Positions 1 through 8,071 of a DNA stretch of 45,072 bases are shown piece after piece. The notes below the pieces were generated by a model. That model was not told the DNA's origin. It saw nothing but the letters and a program-made list of their open reading frames with translations, and searched no databases. Positions within the stretch are counted from its first letter, which is position 1; each line of letters starts with the position of its first letter. Source of the DNA: Mycolicibacterium vaccae NBRC 14118 = CIP 105934 (GTDB taxonomy: Bacteria > Actinomycetota > Actinomycetes > Mycobacteriales > Mycobacteriaceae); contig NZ_BCRS01000026.1 of the NCBI RefSeq assembly GCF_001552715.1, positions 1 to 45,072 of the forward strand, given 5' to 3'. A program made the translations under genes and the position numbers.

Positions 1-249
1 GCCGCCGCCGCCGTACCAGCCGTACGCGTTGTTCATATCCGCACCCGTGCTGAACACGCCTTCGGCGCCGCGCAGCAGCACGACGGTCAGGTCGTCGTCT
101 TCGGCCACCTGGTCGAGATAGCGGGCCAACTGCTCCCGCATGGCGGCGTCATAGGAGTTTCGCCGGGCCGGATTGTTCAGTGTGATGGTCGCGATCCGCT
201 TGTCGCGGTCGACGTCGAAGAGCACGCGGTCATCGGCGGCGGTGGTCAT
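1..249 (-). CDS. Enoyl-CoA hydratase/isomerase family protein (5' part only)
   Basis: Only the first 83 codons are present; the gene runs off the left edge. The translation starts MTTAADDRVLFDVDRDKR and carries two crotonase landmarks. One is the TLNNPARRNS strand-turn near residues 23-32. The other is the first oxyanion-hole loop, GVFSTGADM, near residues 64-72. Crotonases hydrate or isomerise enoyl-CoA thioesters in the cytoplasm. The catalytic second half is outside the window, so hydratase, isomerase or hydrolase cannot be chosen. The ATG overlaps the stop of the upstream GntR gene as ATGA, so the two are very probably translationally coupled. Confidence 0.9.
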   Translation of the reverse strand, partial: MTTAADDRVLFDVDRDKRIATITLNNPARRNSYDAAMREQLARYLDQVAEDDDLTVVLLRGAEGVFSTGADMNNAYGWYGGGG

Positions 250-1040
250 GTCCAGTCCTGTCCGTTCGAAATCAGTCTTGCCTCAATGGTTCTGCTCGAC
301 GCTGCGGCCAGCGTGTCGCGTCGGGCCGCCGCCAGGTGCTGCCCGGCCAGGCGCACCGCACGCGGCGAATCACCCTCGGCGATGGCCTCGAGCAACCGGT
401 TGTGGTCGCGCAGCGCGGCCCGCATGGTGGGCGGTCGCATCGGATCCGCGGGGCTGCACTCGTCGCTCCACACCGCAGACTCGTGCGCCGACCAGATCAC
501 CTCGAGCGCGCCGATCACCAGGATCATGGGCTCGTTGCCGCACCGCCGCACGATGGCCTCGTGAAACCTGCGGGCGTTCGGCACATAATGCGACGACGTG
601 TCGAACTGCTCGACCTGAAGATCGACCGCGGCCTGCAGGTACGGCACCACCTCGGTCATCCGGTCCTCACGGGCCGCACACATGCCCGCACAGATCGGCT
701 CGAGATGCAGCAGTGCCTCGCTGACGTCGGCCGGGGTGGCCGCGCGGGTCTGCAGCACCATGCCGATCATCTGCGCGGTGCGTTCGGCGGACGGCAGATG
801 CACCACCGCTCCCCCGACATTGCCCCGGCGCACCGAGATCAGCCCGTCCGATTCCAGGATGTGCATCGCCTCGCGCACCGCCGGCGGGCTCACCCCGAAT
901 TGGGCGAACAAGGCTTCCTGCGACGGCAGCACATCACCCTCGGTGAGGCGACCGGTCAGGATGTCGTCGCGCAGCCGGGACGCCACGAGTTCGGCAACCC
1001 GTGGCTGGCGGATGCGCGGCGCTGGCAGCTGAGACGACAC
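246..1040 (-). CDS. GntR-family transcriptional regulator, FCD (FadR-type) subfamily
   Basis: A 264-residue protein with a GTG start. A winged helix-turn-helix spans about residues 15-80, with the typical SQEALFAQFGVSPPAVREAM recognition helix region and a wing containing RRGN. An FCD ligand-binding domain fills residues 95-235, with the acid and histidine positions expected of its metal/ligand pocket (for example RRFHEAIVRRCGN near residues 158-170). FCD GntR proteins usually repress catabolic operons and let go when a carboxylic acid or acyl-CoA binds. It is divergent from the crotonase-ligase operon and coupled by a 4-bp overlap to the partial crotonase. It is therefore the natural local regulator of both, acting from the 96-bp gap. 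The ligand is unknown. Confidence 0.93.
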   Translation of the reverse strand: MSSQLPAPRIRQPRVAELVASRLRDDILTGRLTEGDVLPSQEALFAQFGVSPPAVREAMHILESDGLISVRRGNVGGAVVHLPSAERTAQMIGMVLQTRAATPADVSEALLHLEPICAGMCAAREDRMTEVVPYLQAAVDLQVEQFDTSSHYVPNARRFHEAIVRRCGNEPMILVIGALEVIWSAHESAVWSDECSPADPMRPPTMRAALRDHNRLLEAIAEGDSPRAVRLAGQHLAAARRDTLAAASSRTIEARLISNGQDWT

Positions 1041-1136
1041 TGTTCCCGAGACAGCCTTTCCTTGCTAAGTTGTACAGGATAGTAATCGAAGCACTAACTG
1101 TATGGCTATCTGTATAGCCGCTCGAAAGGTGGGACG
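1041..1136. promoter_or_regulatory. Divergent promoter/operator region between GntR and crotonase-ligase operon
   Basis: This is a 96-bp gap between two divergent starts, clearly richer in A/T than its flanks. It holds a 16-bp inverted repeat, GGCTAT-CTGT-ATAGCC (1104-1119), and the near-palindrome TTGTACAG (about 1068-1075). It also has a strong AAAGGTGG ribosome binding site before the GTG at 1137. Divergent FCD GntR genes commonly bind such a gap. Assigning the repeat as the GntR operator is inference from position. Confidence 0.5.
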
Positions 1137-1934
1137 GTGCCGGAGGAAGGCGCGGTGCGACAGACCCGCAACGATTCCGTCCTGCGGATCACCCTGGACC
1201 GTCCGGCACGGCGGAATTCGTTGAGCCATAAGATGATCGACGAACTCGTCGGCATTCTGACCGCTGCCGCCTCCGACGATGCGGTGCGCGCGATCCATCT
1301 GACCGGCAGCGGCGGGGACTTCTGCGCCGGCGCGGACTGGGTGACCACCAACAACAGCGACCGCAAGCCGCGGCCGGGCAACCTGGTCCGACGCATCCCC
1401 CATGCGGCGAACCGCGTCGTGGAACTGCTCGCCACCGTCCAGCTGCCGGTGGTCTGCACGGTGCGCGGCTGGGCCGTCGGGCTCGGCGCCAACCTGGCAC
1501 TGGCCGCTGATTTCACCCTCGCCACCCCTGACGCGACCCTGTGGGAGCCGTTCGTCGACCGCGGCTTCAGCCCGGACTCCGGCTCGACCTGGTTGCTCCC
1601 CCGCCTCGCGGGGGTGGCGCGCGCCAAACGCATGCTGCTGCTCGGCGAGAAGGTGACCGGCGCCGACGCGGCCGACTGGGGGCTGATCCATCAGAGTGTG
1701 CCGGACGCCGAGATCGATTCGGCAGCCGACGAATTGGCGACACGCCTGGCTGCGGGACCGACCGTCGCGATCGGTCTGGCCAAACAGGCCATCCACTTCG
1801 GACTGCACGCGACCCTGCCCCAGTCGATGGCTCACGAACTATCCAGCTTGGAACTGTCCTGCAGGACCGCTGATTTCAAGGAGGGTCTGGCGGCGTTCCG
1901 GGCCCGTCGCGCCCCCGACTTCGAAGGCAGATGA
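1137..1934 (+). CDS. Enoyl-CoA hydratase/isomerase family protein (PaaG-like)
   Basis: A 265-residue crotonase with a GTG start preceded by AAAGGTGG. The TLDRPARRNS turn is near residue 20. The first oxyanion loop is GGDFCAGADW (about residues 59-68) and the second is RGWAVGLGANLALAADF. The first catalytic glutamate of classical hydratases is replaced by Asn (GLGAN). The downstream active-site segment reads GFSPDSGSTW, with Asp where PaaG-type isomerases have theirs. An enoyl-CoA isomerase, or a hydratase on an unusual ring or branched substrate, is therefore more likely than a plain hydratase. It is the first gene of a six-gene coupled run and ends 13 bp before the next start. Confidence 0.9.
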   Translation: MPEEGAVRQTRNDSVLRITLDRPARRNSLSHKMIDELVGILTAAASDDAVRAIHLTGSGGDFCAGADWVTTNNSDRKPRPGNLVRRIPHAANRVVELLATVQLPVVCTVRGWAVGLGANLALAADFTLATPDATLWEPFVDRGFSPDSGSTWLLPRLAGVARAKRMLLLGEKVTGADAADWGLIHQSVPDAEIDSAADELATRLAAGPTVAIGLAKQAIHFGLHATLPQSMAHELSSLELSCRTADFKEGLAAFRARRAPDFEGR

Positions 1935-1947
1935 GGAAAGAAGGCAC

Positions 1948-2760
1948 GTGAGCTCCCCCAGCTACGACACGATCGGCTATGAGGTCGACGGTCACAAGGC
2001 CACCATCACCTTGAACCGGCCAGAGGCGCTCAACGCGTTGTCGCCGCACATGATCACCGAATTGCGCGCCGCTTATGACGAAGCCGAGAACGACGACGAC
2101 ATCTGGCTGATGATCGTCACCGGCACCGGACGGGCATTCTGCACCGGCGCCGACGTCAAGGAGATCCCCGACGACGGCAAGGTCCTCTACGAACGGCCCT
2201 ACCTGTCGACCTACGACCAGTGGGAGGCGCCCCAGGAAGGCACTCCGCCGTTCCGCAGGATGGCCAAGCCCATCCTTGCCGCGATCAACGGGATCTGTTG
2301 CGGCGCCGGGCTCGACTGGGTGACCACCGGGGACATCGTGATCGCCTCCGACAAGGCCACCTTTTTCGATCCGCACGTCAGCATCGGTCTGGTCGCCGCC
2401 CGTGAGATGGTGCGGCTGGCGCGGGTGCTGCCCCGGTCGGTGGCACTGCGCATGGCGTTGACCGGCAAGCACGAACGGATGAGCGCCGACCGGGCGTACG
2501 AGCTCGGCATGATCACCGAGGTGGTTCCGCACGACAACCTGCTGGCGCGCGCCCACGAGATCGCCGACATCGTGAACTCCAACGCCCCGCTGGCGGTGCG
2601 CGGCACCCGGCTGGCCATTCACAAGACCCTGGATCTGCCCCTGCTGGAGGGCGAGATCCTCGCCGAGACGTTCCGCGAGCGGGTGGTGCGCACCGAGGAC
2701 GCCCAGGAAGGCCCGCGCGCGTTCGTCGAGAAGCGCACCCCGGACTGGCAGTGCCGATGA
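1948..2760 (+). CDS. Enoyl-CoA hydratase/isomerase family protein
   Basis: A 270-residue crotonase. I chose the GTG at 1948 because GAAAGAAGG lies just upstream and the product starts like its family (SSPSYDTIGYEVDGHKATIT). The frame stays open further upstream, but that part overlaps the previous gene. Landmarks are TLNRPEALNALS, the oxyanion loops GRAFCTGADVKE and NGICCGAGLDW, and the HVSIGLVAAREM segment. The first catalytic glutamate position is Asp (GAGLD) and the second glutamate is not evident, so substrate and reaction are uncertain. Its stop overlaps the next gene's ATG (ATGA). Confidence 0.88.
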   Translation: MSSPSYDTIGYEVDGHKATITLNRPEALNALSPHMITELRAAYDEAENDDDIWLMIVTGTGRAFCTGADVKEIPDDGKVLYERPYLSTYDQWEAPQEGTPPFRRMAKPILAAINGICCGAGLDWVTTGDIVIASDKATFFDPHVSIGLVAAREMVRLARVLPRSVALRMALTGKHERMSADRAYELGMITEVVPHDNLLARAHEIADIVNSNAPLAVRGTRLAIHKTLDLPLLEGEILAETFRERVVRTEDAQEGPRAFVEKRTPDWQCR

Positions 2761-3536
2761 TGTTCGACACCATCCTGCTCGACCTCGACCACGACATCCG
2801 CGTCGCGACGGTGACCTTGAACCGGCCCGAGGCGCTGAACTCCTTCAACCGCACCATGTGTGAGGAGATGCGCACGGTCTGGCAGATCATCAAGGCCGAC
2901 GAGGACATCAACGCCGTCGTCCTGCGCGCCGCCGGCGAACGGGCCTTCAGCGCGGGACTGGACGTGAAATCGCGGTACGGCCAACCCGATATCGTGTGGA
3001 ACCACGAAGATCCCGGTGAACTGCTCAGCCCGAAGTGGCAGAAGATGTGGAAACCCGTGGTATGCGCGGTCCAGGGGATGTGCACCGCCGGCGCCCTGTA
3101 CTTCGTCAACGAGGCCGACATCGTGATCTGCGCGCAGGGCGCGACGTTCTTCGACTCCCATGTCAGCGCGGGACTGGTCTCGGCACTCGAACCGGTCGGG
3201 TTGATGCGTCGTGTCGGCCTGGGCGACACACTGCGAATGGCGTTGATGGGTAACGACGAACGCGTCAGCGCCCAGACCGCGCTACAGATCGGACTGGTCA
3301 CCGAAGTGGTCGCCGAGGCCGAGCTGTGGGACCGGGCACGCGAGATCGCCGCGACTGTCGCCACCAAACCCCCCACCGCCACCCAGGGCACGGTCAAAGC
3401 CATCTGGGAGTCACTCGACAAGCCGTACCGGGCCGCGATGGACCAGGGCCTGATCTACACCCGGCTCGGCAACCCGATCGCCAAAGACGAACTCGCGCAG
3501 CGCCCCATTCCGAAGACTCCGCCCCGGATCCGGTGA
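2757..3536 (+). CDS. Enoyl-CoA hydratase/isomerase family protein
   Basis: A 259-residue crotonase. The ATG at 2757 gives the usual ATGA coupling to the previous stop; a GTG at 2751 and another ATG at 2760 are also in frame. Landmarks are TLNRPEALNSFN, the oxyanion loop GERAFSAGLDVKS, and QGMCTAGALYFVNEADI, where the first catalytic glutamate is absent. The HVSAGLVSALEPVGL segment follows. It resembles the gene before it in these segments, which suggests an old tandem duplication. The reaction is not readable; it is presumably a beta-oxidation-type step on the substrate activated by the ligases that follow. Confidence 0.88.
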   Translation: MMFDTILLDLDHDIRVATVTLNRPEALNSFNRTMCEEMRTVWQIIKADEDINAVVLRAAGERAFSAGLDVKSRYGQPDIVWNHEDPGELLSPKWQKMWKPVVCAVQGMCTAGALYFVNEADIVICAQGATFFDSHVSAGLVSALEPVGLMRRVGLGDTLRMALMGNDERVSAQTALQIGLVTEVVAEAELWDRAREIAATVATKPPTATQGTVKAIWESLDKPYRAAMDQGLIYTRLGNPIAKDELAQRPIPKTPPRIR

Positions 3537-4975
3537 TGACCGGCCCACTCTCACAGCGCATCGCTGACGTCTTCGACCTCGACCCTGCCGCGCCCGCACT
3601 GCAATTCGAAGGTGAGTGGTTCACCTGGGGACAGCTGGCGACGTCGGCGCGGCAGGTCGGTGCGGCCGGGGGCACCGGCCGGGTCGGCATCATGCTGCGC
3701 AACGAGCCGGCCCATGTCGCCGCGTTGCTCGGCGTGCTGGTCGCCGGCGGCACCGTCGTGGTCATCAACCCGGCTCGCGGCGACGAGCGCACCCGCGCCG
3801 ACATCGCCGCGCTGCAGCTGCCGGTGCTCGTGGGCCTGGCCGACGACCTCGACGCGCTGGCGGCGCAGACCACCGCGACCACCGTGGCGATCAGCGATCT
3901 GCACAGGCCGCCGGTGATCACCCCCGGCACGACCGGCACCGATGCCGGCCGGCCGGGCGTGGCGGTGTGGATGCTGACCAGCGGCACCACCGGACCACCC
4001 AAACGGGTCGACCTCACCTACGACATGCTCGCGCGCAGCGTGATCGGAGGCGACCCGGAAAAGTCAGCTCCACCGACGGAGTTGCGCCGCGCACCGGCGA
4101 TCGTCAACTCACCGCTGGTGCACGTGGGCGGGGTGTACCGCATTCTGTTGTGCGTCGTGGAAGCACGACGGTTCGTGCTGCTCCGCCGTTTCGATCTCGA
4201 CCAGTGGGCCCGGGCGGTGCGTGAACACCGGCCACGCGCGGTGTCGCTGGTGCCCACCGCACTGCGCATGGTGCTGCACTCCGACCTGACCCGCGACGAC
4301 CTCGCGGGCGTCGTGGCGGTGACGTCGGGGACGGCGCCGCTGTCGGCCGACGACGCCGACGCGTTCACCGAGAAGTTCGGCATCCCGGTGCTGACCTCCT
4401 ACGCCGCGACGGAGTTCGGCGGCGGGGCGGCCGGCTGGACCCTGGCTGACCACCGCAGACACTGGCACGCGAAGCGGGGCAGCGTGGGCCGCGCCAACCC
4501 CGGCGCGCAGCTGCGGGTGGTCGACGATGCCGGACAGCCGCTGGGACCGGACACACCCGGTCTGTTGGAGGTCAAGCCGTCCCAGCTCGGCCCGGGCACC
4601 GACTGGATCCGCACCACCGACCTGGCCCGCATCGACGCCGACGGCTTCCTGTGGATCCTCGGCCGCGCCGACCAAGCGATCATCCGAGGGGGTTTCAAGG
4701 TGCTGCCCGACGACGTGCGGGCCGCGCTGGAGAGCCACCCCGCGGTGGCCGGGGCCGCCGTGATCGGCGCGCCCGATCCCCGCCTCGGACAGACACCGGT
4801 CGCTGTGGTGGAGTTACGCGCCGACGCCGATCCCGGCGAGATCATCGAGTTCCTCGGTTCCCGCCTGGCGCGCTATGAGATCCCGACCGAAATCGTGGTC
4901 GTCGACGCGATCCCGCGCACGCCCTCCGGAAAGCCGGACCTGCCCGCGGTCCGCTCGCTCCTCGCACAGGTATGA
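3536..4975 (+). CDS. AMP-dependent acyl-CoA synthetase/ligase family protein (short form)
   Basis: A 479-residue member of the adenylate-forming (ANL) family. These enzymes make an acyl-AMP from a carboxylic acid and ATP, then an acyl-CoA. The ATG shares one base with the preceding stop (TGATG). Motifs in order are the P-loop LTSGTTGPPKRV (Arg where Gly is usual), the A5 motif SYAATEFGGG, the A8 hinge TTDLARIDADGFLWILGRAD, and the A10 lysine in PRTPSGKPDLPAV. All main catalytic parts are present, so activity is expected. It is shorter than most FadD proteins (500-560 residues). It is the first of three consecutive ligases. Confidence 0.92.
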   Translation: MTGPLSQRIADVFDLDPAAPALQFEGEWFTWGQLATSARQVGAAGGTGRVGIMLRNEPAHVAALLGVLVAGGTVVVINPARGDERTRADIAALQLPVLVGLADDLDALAAQTTATTVAISDLHRPPVITPGTTGTDAGRPGVAVWMLTSGTTGPPKRVDLTYDMLARSVIGGDPEKSAPPTELRRAPAIVNSPLVHVGGVYRILLCVVEARRFVLLRRFDLDQWARAVREHRPRAVSLVPTALRMVLHSDLTRDDLAGVVAVTSGTAPLSADDADAFTEKFGIPVLTSYAATEFGGGAAGWTLADHRRHWHAKRGSVGRANPGAQLRVVDDAGQPLGPDTPGLLEVKPSQLGPGTDWIRTTDLARIDADGFLWILGRADQAIIRGGFKVLPDDVRAALESHPAVAGAAVIGAPDPRLGQTPVAVVELRADADPGEIIEFLGSRLARYEIPTEIVVVDAIPRTPSGKPDLPAVRSLLAQV

Positions 4976-6540
4976 CCGCTCCCACCGTCGTCGACGTGCT
5001 GCGCGAGCAGCGCTGCCTCGGTGACAAGCCCCTCCTGGTCTGCGACGACGACCGGCTCACCTACGGCGGCGCCGACGTCCGTTCGTCGCATCTGGCCCGT
5101 CGCCTGGTCGACCTCGGCGCGGGCAAGGGCACCCACGTCGGCGTGTTCTACCCCAATGGCAGCGAGTTCGTGGTCGCGATGCTGGCCGCCGCCCGGATCG
5201 GAGCGGTCGTCGTGCCGTTCTCGACGTTCGTCAGCACCTCCGAACTGCGCGACCAACTTCGGGCCGCCGCGGTGTCGATCCTGTTGACGGCCCGCCGGTT
5301 CCGTGACCACGACTATCCGGCACGGATCGCCGCCGCACTGGAGATCACCGTGTCGGACCTCGACGGCACCGCTGCCTTGTTCGTCACCGCGGCGCCTGTC
5401 CTTCGCCGCGTGATCGTCGGGTCCGACCTCGCCGCGCCGGACACCGACGAGCGTCGGCTCACACTTGTCGAGGACGACGTCGACGCCGGCGACCGGCTGG
5501 CGATCATCTACACCTCCGGATCCACCGGCCCACCCAAGGGCGCTGTCCACACCCACGGCGGGTTGGTCACGCACCAGCGCAACCTCAACGCCATCCGGGG
5601 CCTGCACGCCGGCGACGTGTTGTTCTGCAACTCGCCGTTCTTCTGGATCGGTGGCTTCGCGTTCGGGTTGTTGGCGACGGTGATCGCCGGTGCCACGCTG
5701 GTCTGCTCGACCGCCGAGGACGCCGGGTCCACCCTCGACCTGATCGACGCCGAGAAGCCCACCGTGACCAATGGTTTCGCGGCAGCGGTGGCTCACCTCG
5801 CCGAGCATCCGAGCTATCCGCGGCGCGTCTTCACCGCGACACGGGGCAACCTCTACCCGATCATGGCCGCACACACCCGACCGGTCGATCCGGCGCTGCG
5901 GCACGGCATGCTCGGCATGACCGAGGCCGGCAGCGTGGTCCTGCTCAGCGGCGACGAAACCGATCAACCCGAGCATCGCCGCGGCTCGTTCGGGACACCC
6001 GCACCCGGCTTCGAGACGCGCATCGTCGACCCCGACACCGCCGCGCCGGTCGAGGTCGGCCAGATCGGTGAGCTGTGGTTACGCGGGCCGCCTCTGATGG
6101 TGCAGTACCACGGGCGCAGCCGCGAGGACTGTTTCGACGCCGACGGCTGGTTCCGTACCGGCGATCTGGTCCGGAGCGACGAGGACGGGTTCGTGTACTT
6201 CGTCGCCAGGGCGGGCGCGATGATCAAGACCGCAGGCGCCAACGTCACCCCCGGTGAGGTCGAGGCCGCGCTCACCCGTGTCCTGATCGCGGCGGGCCAC
6301 CCGGGCGCTGTACACGTCGTCGGGCTGCCTGATCCGCGGCGCGGTGAAATCGTTGCCGCCCTAATGGCTTTCGCCGCCGTCCCGGAGCTGGACGTCGATG
6401 CGGTGCGTTCGGCGCTGCGTCAGGAACTCTCGTCCTACAAGATTCCGCGGCGGTTCAAGGTCTGCCGCCGCGACGAAGTCCCACTGATGTCCAGCGGCAA
6501 GCCCGACCTGCCCGCGTTGAAGGCGCTCTTCGATGACTGA
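4972..6540 (+). CDS. AMP-dependent acyl-CoA synthetase/ligase family protein
   Basis: A 522-residue ANL enzyme. The ATG overlaps the previous stop as ATGA. It has an intact P-loop IIYTSGSTGPPKGAV (about residues 177-191). Further motifs are FFWIGGFAFGLL in the substrate-pocket region, the A5-type GMTEAGSV, the A8 FRTGDLVRSDEDGFVYF, and the A10 lysine MSSGKPDLPALK. It has the most canonical motifs of the three neighbouring ligases. It shares the unusual FW[IV]GGF signature with the next gene, which points to tandem duplication and then divergence. The acid substrate is unknown. Confidence 0.93.
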   Translation: MTAPTVVDVLREQRCLGDKPLLVCDDDRLTYGGADVRSSHLARRLVDLGAGKGTHVGVFYPNGSEFVVAMLAAARIGAVVVPFSTFVSTSELRDQLRAAAVSILLTARRFRDHDYPARIAAALEITVSDLDGTAALFVTAAPVLRRVIVGSDLAAPDTDERRLTLVEDDVDAGDRLAIIYTSGSTGPPKGAVHTHGGLVTHQRNLNAIRGLHAGDVLFCNSPFFWIGGFAFGLLATVIAGATLVCSTAEDAGSTLDLIDAEKPTVTNGFAAAVAHLAEHPSYPRRVFTATRGNLYPIMAAHTRPVDPALRHGMLGMTEAGSVVLLSGDETDQPEHRRGSFGTPAPGFETRIVDPDTAAPVEVGQIGELWLRGPPLMVQYHGRSREDCFDADGWFRTGDLVRSDEDGFVYFVARAGAMIKTAGANVTPGEVEAALTRVLIAAGHPGAVHVVGLPDPRRGEIVAALMAFAAVPELDVDAVRSALRQELSSYKIPRRFKVCRRDEVPLMSSGKPDLPALKALFDD

Positions 6541-8071
6541 CACGGTCGACGCCGCGCTGCGCCGGCAGGCACGGCACCGCGGCGACACCGCCGCGGTCGT
6601 GGACCCCGGCAACCGGGTGACATTCGGCGAACTCGAGCTGTCCACCCGCGCGGTCGTGGCGGGCCTGCTGCAGGCCGGGGTGCACCGGGGCGCCCGGGTC
6701 GGGCTGTTGATGCCCAACGGAGTCGACTGGATCCGGCTCGCGTTCGCCGCCACCCGTCTGGGTGCCGTGCTGGTGCCGCTGAGCACGCTGCTCGCCCCGC
6801 GCGAACTGCTGGCACAGCTGCGTACCGCGTCGGTGCAGCACCTGATCACCGTCGACGAGTTCCGCGGTCACCGCTACCGGCAGACCGTGGACGCGCTCCG
6901 GACGCAGCTCCCGGCGCTGCGCAGTGTGTGGCCCGCAGAGCAGGCGCTGTCTCTGCCCGGGGCCGCGGTCGGCGACGCCGTCGTGGACGCGGTGACCGCC
7001 GATGTGCGGCCCGGTGCGGACCTGGTGATCATGTTCACGTCCGGCAGCCGCGGCGCACCGAAAGGCGTGCTGCACAGCCACGGCAGCGCGCTGGGCGCCG
7101 TCCGCTCGGGGCTGGCCGCGCGGTGCGTCACCGCCGAGTCCCGGCTCTATCTGCCCATGCCGCTGTTCTGGGTCGGCGGGTTCGGCGCCGGTGCGCTCAC
7201 GGCGCTGGTCAGCGGCGCCACGCTGGTGACAGAACCGATCCCGACGCCGGAGTCGACGCTGCGGCTGGTGCAGCGCGAGCGGGTCACGTTGTTCCGCGGA
7301 TGGCCCAGTCAGGCCGAGGCACTGGCCGCTCGGCTGGATGCGGTGGGCGCCGACCTGTCGGCACTGCGGCCCGGAAGCCTGGAGGCGCTGTTGCCCGAGC
7401 ACCTCCGCAGCCCGAAAGGCGCCCGCGCCAACCTGTTCGGCATGACCGAGTCGTTCGGGCCGTACTGCGGGTTCGCCGCGGACACCGACATGCCGCGCTC
7501 GGCGTGGGGCAGTTGCGGAAAACCGTTCCCGGGCATGGAGGTGCGCATCACCGACCCGGACACGGGGGCACCGGTGGCGACCGGCGATGTCGGAGAGATC
7601 CAGATCCGCGGACCCCACGTGCTGCGCGGCATCCTGGGCCGGGCCCGCCACGAGGTGTTCACCGCCGACCAGTTCTATCCGACCGGCGATCTGGGACACC
7701 TCGACGACGACGGGTTCCTGTTCTACCACGGCAGATCCGACGACATGTTCAAGGTCAGCGGTGCCACGGTCTACCCCGGCGAGGTCGAGGACGCCCTCCG
7801 CTGCATCGCCGGCGTGGAGGCCGTCGCCGTCACCGACGTCCCAGGGCCACAGGGACCACAGGTGGGTGCCATGATCGCCGGTGACGTCGGGATCGCAGAG
7901 CTGCGGTCGGCGGCGCGGGAGCTGCTGAGCAGCTTCAAGGTCCCCACGGTCTGGGCGGTCGTCGCCGACATCGACGACCTCCCGCGCGGCGCGACCGGGA
8001 AGGTGGACGTCGCCGCGCTGCGTGCCAGACTCATGGAGACGGGAAGGTCAGACGATCCCGCGGTCCCGTAG
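6533..8071 (+). CDS. AMP-dependent acyl-CoA synthetase/ligase family protein
   Basis: A 512-residue ANL enzyme whose ATG lies 8 bp inside the previous gene's end. Motifs are the P-loop IMFTSGSRGAPKGVL (Arg replaces a conserved Thr), LFWVGGFGAGAL, the A5 LFGMTESFGPY, the A8 YPTGDLGHLDDDGFLFYHGR, and the A10 lysine GATGKVDVAAL. The P-loop change is unusual and may weaken ATP handling, but hinge and lysine are kept. It ends the rightward operon. Its 3' end overlaps the convergent CoA-transferase gene by 24 bp. Confidence 0.92.
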   Translation: MTDTVDAALRRQARHRGDTAAVVDPGNRVTFGELELSTRAVVAGLLQAGVHRGARVGLLMPNGVDWIRLAFAATRLGAVLVPLSTLLAPRELLAQLRTASVQHLITVDEFRGHRYRQTVDALRTQLPALRSVWPAEQALSLPGAAVGDAVVDAVTADVRPGADLVIMFTSGSRGAPKGVLHSHGSALGAVRSGLAARCVTAESRLYLPMPLFWVGGFGAGALTALVSGATLVTEPIPTPESTLRLVQRERVTLFRGWPSQAEALAARLDAVGADLSALRPGSLEALLPEHLRSPKGARANLFGMTESFGPYCGFAADTDMPRSAWGSCGKPFPGMEVRITDPDTGAPVATGDVGEIQIRGPHVLRGILGRARHEVFTADQFYPTGDLGHLDDDGFLFYHGRSDDMFKVSGATVYPGEVEDALRCIAGVEAVAVTDVPGPQGPQVGAMIAGDVGIAELRSAARELLSSFKVPTVWAVVADIDDLPRGATGKVDVAALRARLMETGRSDDPAVP

